Assembly: GCA_040954595.2 (NCBI GenBank)
Contig: CM082583.2
Coordinates: 13,330,001 to 13,394,000, forward strand
Length of the DNA: 64,000 bases
Reading direction: 5' to 3'
DNA from: Balanoglossus misakiensis
Lineage: Eukaryota; Hemichordata
Part shown: piece by piece, positions 41,062 through 52,690 of the stretch
Layout: every line of letters begins with the position of its first letter
Numbering within the stretch: the stretch's first letter is position 1
Program-made: the position numbers and the translations under genes
The notes under the pieces: generated by a model
The model's database searches: none
What the model saw: the letters and a program-made list of their open reading frames with translations, nothing else
What the model was told of the DNA's origin: nothing

Positions 41062-42855
41062 ATGTCATCAGAGAACTTTGATCGCATGGATGTCACTGTA
41101 CAAATTGATGACAGTCAGTATGTGGTTGATGGTGAACAGAAACGCTGGCAGTGTAGACTGTGTCCTAAGTCTTACACAACCAAACATAATTTAGTCACTC
41201 ATATGCTGAGTCATTCTGGCATCAAACCTTATGAATGTGCAGAATGTGGAAAGCAGTTCAAACAACTGAGCCATCTGAACATTCACAAGTTGACCCATGA
41301 GGGGGTGAAACCCCACAAATGCAATGTGTGTGATCGGGGTTTCACTCAGGTCAGTCATTTGAAAAGGCATATGCTTCAACACAGTGATGATAGACCTTTC
41401 ACCTGCAAGACATGTGGCCGAGGTTTTGCTTATCCGAGCGAGCTTACCGCGCATGAAATGAAACATGACAGAGCCAAAGACAACACCTGTGTGGAATGTG
41501 GCAAAGATTTTCCGTCACTAAATCAGCTGAAGCGGCATCTTGTGGGTCACAGAGATCCTAACATGAATCGATGTGATGAGTGTAACAAAACATTTGCTTA
41601 TCCCAGCCAGCTGCAACATCACCTCATGAAACACAAAGACATCCGTCCTTACATGTGCACTGAGTGTGGAATGGAATTCATGCAAGCCCATCATTTACGG
41701 CAGCATGAGTTCACACATAAGGGGGTGAAACCACACAAGTGCCCAACGTGCGGCCGTGAATTTTCGCTGCATGCAAACATGAAGCGACATTTACTGATCC
41801 ACAGTAATGTGCGCTCTCATGTTTGTGAAGTCTGCAATCGGTCTTTCACTCAGAAACAGACCTTGAAGGCTCATATGGTTGTTCACAGTGAAGTGAAACC
41901 ATTCAAATGTTCATCCTGTGACAAGGAATTCAGCCGATATCACAACCTGGTTGGCCACATGCATCTCCACAAGAATAATAAACCTTATAAATGTACTGAA
42001 TGCCCCAGTGAGTTTACTTTGAAAGGAAACCTGACGCGACATATGAAGATCAAACACGGGCTGTACGACAGTCATTTTGAGAGTGCAGAGCCTGAAAAAA
42101 GTGAAGAATTGACAGATGAGTCACTTGGAAAGGAACCAAGCAAAGTTGTAGAAGATATGCCCTCAATGACCAAAAACTCTGATGTGAGTGGTGGATCAGG
42201 TGTTGATGGGAGGAATGAGAAGTCATTTGCCAAGAATTATGGAGATCAGTCTATTGCCATGGATACTAGGGAACAGTCTGCTGCCATGGATATTGGAGAA
42301 AAGTCTGTTGCCATGGATATTAGAGAACAATCTTTTACAGATACTAGAGAGGAATCTGTTTCTATGAATACTGGAGAACCATCTGTTGAGAGGGAGAGTG
42401 AAGCTGTCAGAATGGAGACCGAAGAAACAGCACAACAAAGCTTGGAGCAGAGTCTGCGCTATCTTTCAGAATTATCTGGACAAAACATTACTATGGACAA
42501 TTTTAAAAATTGTCTCTACCAGGGAACAGCTGTTGAGAGTAGTGACTCAGACTGTGATAGAAATGATGGTAAACGTAGCCTTGATTCTGATGAGTCTACA
42601 TCAGTGGACAGTGATGACTTGCCATTCACTGCAAAATTATCATCTGAGAAAAGCATGTGCACATCGACAGAGAGGGTCAGTCCATATTTTAGAGACAGTG
42701 ACAACAATTCAAACTCATCAAATGAAAGTTCTTGCAAAAAGTCACGAAAGAGACGTAAGACAACAAAGAAAGGAACAGGGAAATTACATGACATTATCGC
42801 AAAGCTGGGTGCTTCAAAAACAAATAATTCCACTTCTGGTACAGACACTGAGTAA
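41062..42855 (+). CDS. C2H2 zinc-finger protein with eleven tandem fingers
   Basis: A single coding exon of 597 codons starts at an ATG just after a likely splice acceptor. Eleven consecutive C2H2 fingers occupy about residues 29-336; each has C-x2-C...H-x3-4-H spacing, with linkers of the GVKP/DDRP type instead of the usual TGEKP. The last is C-x2-C...H-x4-H followed by KHG. The tail (about 340-597) is rich in Ser, Asp and Glu, contains a run of 8-10-residue repeats around EQS-AMD (about 393-440), and ends in a basic cluster (KKSRKRRKTTKK) that should act as a nuclear localisation signal. The product is most likely a sequence-specific DNA-binding regulator; its target is unknown and I cannot name an orthologue. 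Poly(A) signal at 43271-43276. Confidence 0.93.
   Translation: MSSENFDRMDVTVQIDDSQYVVDGEQKRWQCRLCPKSYTTKHNLVTHMLSHSGIKPYECAECGKQFKQLSHLNIHKLTHEGVKPHKCNVCDRGFTQVSHLKRHMLQHSDDRPFTCKTCGRGFAYPSELTAHEMKHDRAKDNTCVECGKDFPSLNQLKRHLVGHRDPNMNRCDECNKTFAYPSQLQHHLMKHKDIRPYMCTECGMEFMQAHHLRQHEFTHKGVKPHKCPTCGREFSLHANMKRHLLIHSNVRSHVCEVCNRSFTQKQTLKAHMVVHSEVKPFKCSSCDKEFSRYHNLVGHMHLHKNNKPYKCTECPSEFTLKGNLTRHMKIKHGLYDSHFESAEPEKSEELTDESLGKEPSKVVEDMPSMTKNSDVSGGSGVDGRNEKSFAKNYGDQSIAMDTREQSAAMDIGEKSVAMDIREQSFTDTREESVSMNTGEPSVERESEAVRMETEETAQQSLEQSLRYLSELSGQNITMDNFKNCLYQGTAVESSDSDCDRNDGKRSLDSDESTSVDSDDLPFTAKLSSEKSMCTSTERVSPYFRDSDNNSNSSNESSCKKSRKRRKTTKKGTGKLHDIIAKLGASKTNNSTSGTDTE
42238..42375 (+). repeat. Short in-frame tandem repeat in the zinc-finger tail
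   Basis: About five degenerate units of 24-30 bases (core motifs GCCATGGATA and GAACAGTCT / GAGAAGTCT) encode repeats such as QSIAMDTRE, QSAAMDIGE, KSVAMDIRE. Unit length is a multiple of three, so the frame is kept. Confidence 0.7.
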
Positions 42856-43270
42856 GACCCCTAACTGTGCAACAAATGTCATATTCAGTTTTTCGCATTA
42901 AACCAAATAGAGAAAATTGGCTGACATTACGCCCTCATGCAATACATAAAAGTGTTGCTGTGGTGGTCACAGAGTTTCTGTGTCTGTCTTCCTGCGTGCC
43001 CACATGCCACGATATCATTTCCTAATAGCAGTAGTGTAACATTTCCATTTCATATTCATTTTGCATGTTGTAGAATAACTTCTCCAATACATCATATATC
43101 AACTAAGCTGTCCATGTTCCTACCCCATTACACTCTACATTCGTACATATTATACTCATCATATCCTTACATGCACATAAGTTTACCAAGGAGTCACAGA
43201 TAGCAATGTGTTGTATTACAATTCATTCCTGGTTTTGTTCTGCCGCAAAAGTTTTTCATTAGTTTAGTAT

Positions 43271-43276
43271 AATAAA
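43271..43276 (+). terminator. Poly(A) signal of the zinc-finger gene
   Basis: AATAAA about 415 bases after the stop. The sequence between is AT-rich 3' untranslated DNA. Confidence 0.55.
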
Positions 43277-43732
43277 GACTTACAGAAAGAACTGTAAAAT
43301 TTTATGAAGTGTATTTAAATTTTCTATGTTGAATTTAGATTGTACCAAAATGCCACAAAACTTGCACAATTGTTGATGCATTTCTTACACAGTACTGTTT
43401 ATCATGTCATTTTCCTCTTAGTTGTAATACAGCCATTTTATTTGAAACTGTATTTATTTTTATTTATTATCTTGCATGGATATTAAAAGTTTTGCCATCA
43501 ATAATGTTTCTGTGTATTTTATATTATCAAATCCTTTCAAAACACAGGCTAGTCTGTCTGTACGATCTTGCTTTCAAGTTTCAGTCCTGTCAACACTGCT
43601 ATCCCAGTGGATGTTGATAGTTATTGGACCGTTTGACACACTACTAAAGATAACATTTGTCCACTTTTAAACACAACACATACACAGACAAATGCAACAG
43701 TTTAAAGACTGGTCCTGATTTGTTTGAAAATA

Positions 43733-43738
43733 TTTATT
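43733..43738 (-). terminator. Poly(A) signal of POLG
   Basis: AATAAA on the minus strand, about 140 bases after the POLG stop codon. It faces the zinc-finger poly(A) signal across about 450 bases, so the two genes end tail to tail. Confidence 0.6.
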
Positions 43739-43877
43739 TGTTGAATCACAAATTTTCCAAAAATTGTGCACAATGAATTGTAATGGCAGTGAATACAGCA
43801 ATCTCCTGAGAATGTTCCTGTTGAGTGAAAGGCATCTTTATACAATATAGGCAGTGTTGACATTGTAGAATTTGAGA

Positions 43878-46800
43878 CTAAGTCTGTACTGAAGATTTCT
43901 GTGTTTTTCTTGAGGCATTCCTAGGCTTTTCTAAACAACCGTTGTTTGTCAGTTTTAGTATTTCATAAACATCCAGTGCTTCACCTGTGAATTTTAAATC
44001 AGAAAACATAACTTAGAAACATACAAAAATGTAATGGAGAAATAATAGCCAAGAAGTTCAAATATAATGTATCTGGTACACACAAGACCATACAGACAAT
44101 ATCAATAATTATGCATCTATCAGTATTGACTGGTTGATGAGAAATTGAGATTTTAGTGCTTACCAGGAGGGATTCCATAACCTCTCTCCAATCCGTGGGG
44201 ATTGGATGGTGTTTTGCAATCCATGTGGGGTTCTTTCCTGAGAACTGTGTCAATGTCAACAGCGCTGAAAAATGCAACTGACTGAAATCAAAAGAGTAAA
44301 GAATCAGAAATATAAATCAGTGTGAATCAGAGAATATACTGTGACTTAGAACTATGAATGCTACAATTTCAGTGCAGCTTGACCTCTGAAAGACACCTAA
44401 AATAATATAAGATGAACACTGACCAATCAGAGACAACCAGGCCAGATAATTATGGGACATTAATTGTAAGTTTGATTGGTTGAGTGACTCACCTGGGGTA
44501 AATCATGCATTCCAACTTTGTATGCAAACATACATCTGGTCAGAAGATTTGCGATCTGTAGTGCCATGGCCGCTCTGTATTTGTCATCACTGTTGACAAG
44601 ATATCGGACTTCGTCATGGATACTGATTGAAAATCTACCATCAATATTATACTTGTCCAGCAACCACTTCATAGCAACCAACATCAGATGCAGGTAGTCA
44701 ACTGCTGAACTCTGTACCACCCAGTTGACACGACTGGTCTGAAACTGGGAAGAAAAAATTGCCATTTTTGAGACAAAGATATACACTCTACATAAAAGAA
44801 TCTGGACCATCCAAACTGAAAGGACTGAAAGGCAGAGACAGCAAAAGCTACTGATTCAACTTCCTGAAAATCCAAGAGACTGAATCATGGTGTCTAGAGT
44901 TTTTATGCATCTGACTAATGCAGGACAGGGTATACTATGCATGAACTCGTTTCCTATGCTAATCTAAATGAAAATTGATGTCTTACCTCATTGCTGACTG
45001 ACTGTGGTTCCAATGCTCTGCTGATCCGACCTTCTAACACAGGTGTTCTAGGTTCCTCAGACATGGCAATACTTTCTAACTTGTTAAACATCTCTGATTC
45101 ACTGCAAAGAGCAAGGATAAACATATAATATTTTTAAAATAACAATAAAGTTGGAGACATGAACTTTATTTGCGTCTGTTCTCAGTTGGTCTAGAATTTA
45201 CATCTTTGCAGTTTTGGTGTGCACTCAATCTAAAGCTAAAGATGGAGAGTTATAAATGTTGGCATCGGCCCTGCTTAATTCAAATTCTTGTCTTTGAAAG
45301 AACTGTTTCAACATAAATTGATTTTCCTTACCTGCCAACTTTCCATTCTTTGGCTTCTGTCAGATCAACGCTATTCAGATCAAACATATCAATCAGTTCA
45401 AAATTATCACTGCAATTCAAGAAACATCAAAAGAAAGGTCAAAAGGATTTGAAGTGGAACATTCTTCTTTATACCACTGCATAACTATGTTGAAGAGAAA
45501 CAAATCCACTAATTACCCCCTGGTGCCCTATGGCATTATTCACAGTCCATAAAACCATAGACAGTCTACAAGCTAAAACATAACACAATTTCAGGCTGGT
45601 TAGACAATGATAAAACAGAAAACTGGAAAGAGTTTGAAAATACACTCAGTCTGATACCTGATATCATCTCTTGTTGAACAATCCAACATTGCTCTAATTT
45701 GTCGTTTGATTCTTTTCAGTTCCACCAGTGTCACCCATCTTGGTTGTTTTGATTTGTTTAAAACCCTCTTGATGACATCTCTGACCTCTTCTTTCAATTT
45801 GTATCTGGTTGGAGTAAAACATGGTTACTATAAGACAATTTTAACAAGATTACAACGCTCCAGGGTAATTCTGGAGAGTACACAAAATCAAGTCTCTTTG
45901 AGCTGAAATACTTCTCATCTCACATACTTTTTTACTCCCTTGGTTGCTTGATACATGGTTGTCGCTTTATGTTTGGCTTCTTCCTGTGACATTCTATGTT
46001 TGAATTGTAACAGCAATCTCACAGCAAAGGGTTGACCAGCTCCATAGATTCTACCATAGTTGAAGACCTTGTGTTAGAGAAATGAGAGACTTATGGTAGG
46101 TGTCATTATGAAAAGGAAATATTTGTTGTATTATCATACAATATCTAGCACACCTCATGCTGTGTTGTGATCTGCTAGAATCAGTCATGTGATAGGAAAA
46201 TAGAATGATTATTTCCCTAGGGACATAGTCACATCAACTATTATTATAGAAGATTCAAAGCTGTATGAAAGCCTTTCATTTGAACATGTCAGTTCAGGAA
46301 AACCTTTCTGGAAATCTCAGTATGTCCAGGTAATAATGTTTAGGTGTCAGTGAGAACAAACCTTAGCTTGGTCTCTGCTGATATTGATAGTATCAGCTGT
46401 TTTACTGTGTAAATCTGTACGATCTGATTTGTTACCCTGCAGTGTCATCCAACCAAAGGCTGTACAACCTGTGAAAACATGAGAGCAGATAAAATATGTT
46501 GATGTTAACATTCATCACTGGTTCTTATTATATACACATTCCATTGAATTTATTAAAATCACAACTAGATTTAAATGGAAACAAATCTAACAAGATTAAC
46601 CACTGAGGCTTAATTCTACATTACCATGGAAACCAGCAAACTTAGCATCACCCAGAAGTGATGCAATCCAGAGTTCCTGAGAATCAACATCAGCACCCAC
46701 AAAATGATATCCTGGCGGTGCTTGTACCATTGCCTTCAATTCACTGCCAACTCTGTCAGCCTGGTACAATAGAAAACATTTCAAAACACAGTATACGTTT

Positions 46801-49800
46801 ATTTTCTGTAAATGTCAGATTTTTTGGAATGACATTTCTGAGAGTACTTTGACATAGCTGTGATGCGTTCACTTAGCAATGAAGAAACTGCATAACAATT
46901 ATGGCAAAATCCCTTACCCGAGCATTGCTTGCTGTCAGCCATGTTTGTTCGACAGCTCTCCTAGTTACAGTGCCAGCTGTAATAATCTTAGGTACAATAG
47001 CGCCATAGGAATTCTCCTCATCATAATCTGGATGTCTGGTGACTGTGTTTGGCAGATCACTCTTCTCAAGATATACCACCAGTTGACAACTAAAGACAAG
47101 ATAATGAAAACCTTTTGAAATGGATTTGAGCTGGGAATGTGGTTTTGGTCTGAGGATTAATTATTACCAGTACCAGTCATGAAACTCAAATTTCACATGA
47201 ATACATAAAATTATCCACAAATGAAATAATTGTGAATTACAGTACTGTACAATGGAATACTGAAACTACTTTGAAGTTTGGATAGAGGAAAATGTATGTG
47301 GTCGAACAACAGGTGGAAGTACCTGATTCTGTCTTGAGCATTTCTCCAGAATGATATCATTTTATTAATTTCTAGTATTCTGTTAGCCTCAACACCTCCA
47401 TATGAACTAAGAGTGCCATCTTCCATCTTGGACAGGAAATCTTTAGCAAGAGGATTTCCAACATTTTTATGTGCACCATCCTGAGAAATAAATGTACAAT
47501 ATACATGAACATGTTTCAAGATGGAGAGTAACATTGTCAAATTCAGACAAACAGACGTAATGGGAATCATAACATAATGTCAACTTGTACATCGTCATGG
47601 CATTAGAAAAACCAATAAAGTTTACAATGGACTATGGATCCTAATTTGCTAACAGTGTCCTGAAAGAAGTTTACCTTGTGTGGCATTCTAAAGAACCAAC
47701 AGCCAGGTATGTTGACATCATCATGAGGACCATTTCCAGAATGCCAAGATGGGGTGTCTGCAGTGTCTCCTTTCATTCCTCTCTGTCTTTCTGACAGTTT
47801 CACTTTCTGTAATAAAATACCAAGAGATATTGAGGCACATTAATGGATAATTCTTGGTATATTTGTCCATCATATTATTTTCAATTGCGGCATACTTTCG
47901 CAGCTGTAAGAATTATGTCATGAAAGACATATTTGGTTTTGTTAAATCAATGTAAATTTTTCAGAGATTTTGTTTTCATTTTAAGTACACATACCCTGGA
48001 CATGCTCCACAGTTTTTCACTGTCGCCATTTTCACTGCCAAGCACTTCAATTTCTGCAAAGATTTTATCTTCTGTCAAATCTAGATCCTCTCTCAAGTCT
48101 TTCACCTCTGATAACAGCTCGACTTTCTTCTCGGACTTTCCAACTGATTTCAACAACTTCTTCAATGTTCTGTTGTCAGAAAATATGCATTTTGTATTCT
48201 AGGTAGCCTATTAATTGAAGATACTGGCATAGATTCATTAAATAACATTCATAGTGAACATATATTTTTATGTCATAAACTTGGAAAACACATACTTGTG
48301 TGGAAAGGTCACTTTCTCAGGTTTTGTGTTTTCTGATGGTGAAGTTTCCTCTGCCAAAACACCATGGTCTCCATCTTCTCCTTTGTTCATCTCATCTGAT
48401 AAATTACTTGTTCTACCAGGTACTAAGTAGCCCCACCCATGTCTTGAATCATAGTGTAGGGGATAGCCATCCCAAGTCAATCGCAGCAGTTTTGGAGTAA
48501 CTCTGACCTGTGAACTTATCAGACTTGGTCCTGGTTTCCACTCAGGGTTCTCCCTAAATCGAGGACACAGCTCTCTGTACCAGCTTGTAATGAGAAGAAA
48601 ATGCAAAATGATGTAAGTTAATTGTATGGGATACTTATACCGGTATATGCATCATCTCGTAGTCTCTACGAACTCATCTTGGTTTTAATGATATACTTCA
48701 TAATTTCTTATGGTAATCATGGCTTTAAAACCTGAGAAATGTTTTCAGGTACCCTGTTCATGTTGTCAATCCCTTGAATTGAAACTCTTTAACCTTTTCA
48801 CCCCTGTCCCCTCTATAGAGGTCCATGTTAATTAATTGATTGGAAAATGACTGTGAATTCAATGTTGGAAAAATTGGTTTGGTACAAAGTCTCACTTAGG
48901 ATATCCTGCCATATGTTGTCTATTCTTGTACAACAGTTCACTTGTTGCCAAGATGTTCTTGATGCGATCTTCTTGTGTCTCTTCCTCCTCCTCTGCCTTC
49001 TTCTGCTTCTTCTTGCTGTCCATGGCAACAGCTGAGAAAGTTTTGTATGATGTACCTTTGAAAGGTACACTCTGAATCTTTGAACCACTCTCTGTGGTAT
49101 TATTGGCATCGAAGTCTCCACTGGTCAAAGTACTCTGTGAAAATGATCTCTTTTGCATGTCCATATTCATTGTTTCCTTGGAAAGTTTGGTCCCAAGAGC
49201 TGCAAATGGATTCTCATCTTGTACAACATGAGTTTCACTGTCTGATCGGACTTCAGTTTCTCTGGGTGTAGTTTTATTTCTCTTGGACTTATTTTTCCCA
49301 TTTGAGTTGTTGTCTTTGGATTTTCTGAATTTCAAATCTATTGTTGACCAATCAAGTTCCCAAAGCCAGGGGTCTTCCTTGTACCTGCAAAAGTCACAGC
49401 GATATCAATAAAAGCTAATGCCAATTCTAAATACATTAAATAGGTTTTAACTCCCTAAGTACCGGTAAGTAATAAAAATCTCATGTGATCAACATAATAA
49501 GTTCAAGATGATGGATTTCTGCAATGTTTAAAGCTACAGTGTCTCTGAGATTTAAAAAAAAAACAACTGAGCCTCATTATCTAAACCGAGTTTGTACTTG
49601 GTATCCATTGAAATCAAACATGTCATGTTATGGCAGAAAACCTGACAACAATAAGCTGTAGAAACATGTGAGCAGTTCCGTTGAGCTGTTTGCATGTTTG
49701 CTTACACTTACTACAATGTTGATATTTTAATTGCGTATTAAGTAGTTGTATTGTCAATGTGGCTATCAAAGATACTTTTTCTCAGAACTTTTTTTTCCAT

Positions 49801-52207
49801 CCCTTCCCTTACCTTTCATTATGAAGCAAATGACAAGAGTCATTAGCAAGGTGCATCAAGGCTAGTTTCATTTCCTTCTGTAAATCTTCATAAGTACCTT
49901 GGGAATCTCGTAGATATCTTTCCCAGTTGTCATTCACAGGTAAATAAGCTTGACCCATCTCGAGCATGGCAGCAAAAGTCACAGGATGTGGAAATCTGTC
50001 AATTAATGTACCATTGGATGAAATTTCAAATCAATTAGGCACCCGTCTCTCTTGGCTGATGTACACATGAACTCATAGCCTCATGGGAATCTTTACACAG
50101 CAAGTGGGAGTATGACTAACTTTCAAATCAGTTTTTCTGATTTTGCCAGGTACAATACTTTTGACCACATGAACTCATAGCCTCATGGGAATCTTTACAC
50201 AGCAAGTGGGAGTATGACTAACTTTCAAATCAGTTTTTCTGATTTTGCCAGGTACAATACTTTTGACCACTGGACACAGACAGCAAAACTAATTCTTATA
50301 AGCCTTGTAACCTCAATCTGAGCTCTGTTAGTTTTATTATCAACATCGAATTACTAATTTATACCAATGTTGTCATTACCTTTCGAAGAAAAGAGGGAGG
50401 ATTTTAGAGAATATATTATGAGTTGCTTTCACATCTCTTGCACAATAAGTCATCAAATCCTGAAAAAAGAACATAGGAAATAAATAAGGAAATTTCACTT
50501 TTCCGCATTGTGAGCATATAGCGCCCCCTACCTTCAATGATAAAAAAGTATGCCAATAGAGTTGATTCTGGCCATACCTGAAACTTCTCTCTAACGTCTT
50601 GCAGAGTGCCTGTCACAAATATTTCCTTTTCTGTTTTGTCCAGTGGTTCCTCACCGCAATACAAAGCATACACATCTCCTAGATTGTTTGGGCTGCTAAC
50701 ATCAATCCAGTCTGTTATCTTACAAAAAAGACAAACAAGAACAAAAAACATGACTTCTGTTGGAGTACGATTCAGATCTAGAGATACTGAAACTCCAAAG
50801 TTACAAATGCATCAAGTTTTCAGTGCAGCTGCTGTAGTTCAATGCAAATGGATGTACTCTGTCACAACAACATACCACTGGTCCTGCTATTCTCTGTTGA
50901 CTTTTTTTTATGTGCTGTTGAACCTCCTGGTTGCCAAGGTTTTTGTTCTTACGGTGATACATCCACAGGATCCTCTGGAAGCTTGTTAGCCCTGAGATAG
51001 CCATGTGTAAACTCATGGTATCAAGAAACCTGGTCTTTGGTCCCTGGGTACAAAAAATATTTTAAATCATTTTGCTGTGGAGGATTGTTTTAATAGCAGA
51101 ATTCACTTTCTGGAAACTATTACATATCAGCTGCACCAAACTTTGGAGATTAAAGGTTACCAGTCTTGAAATATGTCAATTAGCCTTAAATGATGCAGGA
51201 ATTTGCTTCATCATCTTTTCTATAGAAATAAAACAACAAACCTTCATAAGATACTGTTCCTTAACGTAAGCTCTATCAAAGCTGACGTTATGACCAATGA
51301 CGACCCGTGGTAACCACTTTCCATCCACTGGTTTGTTGGACGTACCAACAGTTTCCAGTGGTATCAAGTCCTTTTTGGAGTGTTTTTGAGCCCAGGAGAA
51401 TCTATCTTCTATCAGCCGTTCACTGCACCAGGAATACCTATAAAACGAAAAGACAACATTCTTTGTATAATGGTTCCAACCCTAATTCAGATCAACAGTC
51501 AAATCAAAACAGATAACAACGAAAGAAATGTGTTGCAAATTATACCAAGCATTTGGTGAAACAGCAGCAGCAAGAGTTGGGAAACCTCCTTCACTGACAC
51601 AGACTTCAACATCAAAGACAAGGGCCCGGTCTTCGGGGAAATCCACTGAAACACTTGTCCCATCTGATTCATATTTAGTCCATCCTTGCTTCCACACCCA
51701 TTCAACTGGCATAACAGGAAGTGTAGTTTGTGCGATCTGTTCAGCAAGCTCCAAGTAATCTTCACTTTGTTGTTTTGCAAGAATCCTAAAGTGTTCATCA
51801 ATGTTCTTGCCAAACAGTTCTGGAAGCTTGAAATCAACTTCTGGGATGACAGAGCTTGGCTTCCCCCATAAGTTGTGCTTCTTTAAATGTTTAATACTTC
51901 TTTTAACTTTTTTCTCAAGATGTCCAGCATCTCCTTTGACTTTCTCCTGAAAAATCTGCTCATGAAGTGGTTTTGACAACATCTGTATTTTGATTGGATT
52001 AAATCGATGCGGTCCTGAATCTGTTCCATTTCTGCTGTCATTTTTTTCATCAGAGGATATACTCTCCAGAACATCACTCTGTTCTTTACTTTGAAAAGTC
52101 CTGTATTTACTGGTTGAAAACAGATGATATATGCTTCCTGTGGCTTGTTTCTTAACTTTGCATAGTCCATGAGATGCTAGCTTATACAGTATCTGATTGC
52201 AAGCCAT
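43878..52207 (-). CDS. POLG: DNA polymerase gamma catalytic subunit (mitochondrial), complete
   Basis: Twenty-one coding exons on the minus strand: 52207-51546, 51437-51242, 51043-50876, 50718-50578, 50459-50380, 49995-49813, 49384-48896, 48583-48296, 48169-47995, 47806-47675, 47480-47323, 47089-46918, 46760-46625, 46468-46362, 46067-45928, 45804-45658, 45409-45332, 45101-44987, 44744-44493, 44281-44164, 43984-43878. They give 1347 residues (human about 1239). The N-terminus is basic and Ser-rich, fitting mitochondrial import. Exonuclease motifs: FDVEVC (~198-203), [21 protein letters not shown] Lys/Glu-rich spacer follows (exon 7), then GWGYLVPGR, the polymerase A motif [11 protein letters not shown] (~970), the B motif [17 protein letters not shown] and the C motif IHDEVRYLV (~D1233). 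All catalytic residues known from the human enzyme are present. It replicates and proofreads mtDNA. A non-coding first exon probably lies at 52518-52690. Confidence 0.97.
50064..50270. repeat. Exact tandem duplication, two copies of 102 bp
   Basis: The unit that begins ACATGAACTCATAGCCTCAT and ends AATACTTTTGACC occurs twice head to tail, first at 50065 and again at 50167, with no difference I can see. It lies in the POLG intron between coding exons 5 and 6 (49996-50379). Confidence 0.9.
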
Positions 52208-52517
52208 GTTTGAGTTTTAAGTCTGCATAATGACTGGATGATATTGTCCGAAGAGACTCAGGTACAACCTGTAAGAGTTTGGAGAAGAGTAAATGTTCAA
52301 CCCAGGTGAGATCAATAAAGATAATCATCTTTCGATTGGAAGGATTGTATGTTTTATCAGTTGAACTGAAATATCCCTCCCCATGTAATGAGACTGTTCT
52401 GCCCCTTATGTGTATACTGCAAATGAAATAAAATTTACCACCCTTGAACTGTACCATAGTACTGTTTTATCTCTAACACTACTGACAAGCAGTTATCATT
52501 GTTGTATCGAATATTAC

Positions 52518-52690
52518 CTGTCTTGCTGATGATATGATATCTCCCCCTTGCTCCCCCAGCTGGTCTTCCCCTGTGCTTTGTAGCGCCCCCAACGCCGAAT
52601 ATATTTTTTTAATGATGACGTCGTACTGGTTCATATATGAGATTCTTGCGCAGAGCTGCACATGTTTCACTGTACTTAGCAGACAGTAAT
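52518..52690 (-). other. POLG: Probable non-coding first exon of POLG
   Basis: On the minus strand a donor AGACAG|GTAATA at 52518/52517 and an acceptor TCTTACAG at 52270-52269, just before the coding exon, would join a leader exon to the ATG exon. Human POLG likewise has a non-coding first exon. The upstream edge is approximate. Confidence 0.4.

Noticed and set aside
42516-42848. 110-codon minus-strand frame
   Set aside because: It mirrors the low-complexity tail of the zinc-finger gene.
42386-42901. 171-codon frame overlapping the zinc-finger tail
   Set aside because: It overlaps the Ser/Glu-rich tail in another frame and has no domain of its own.
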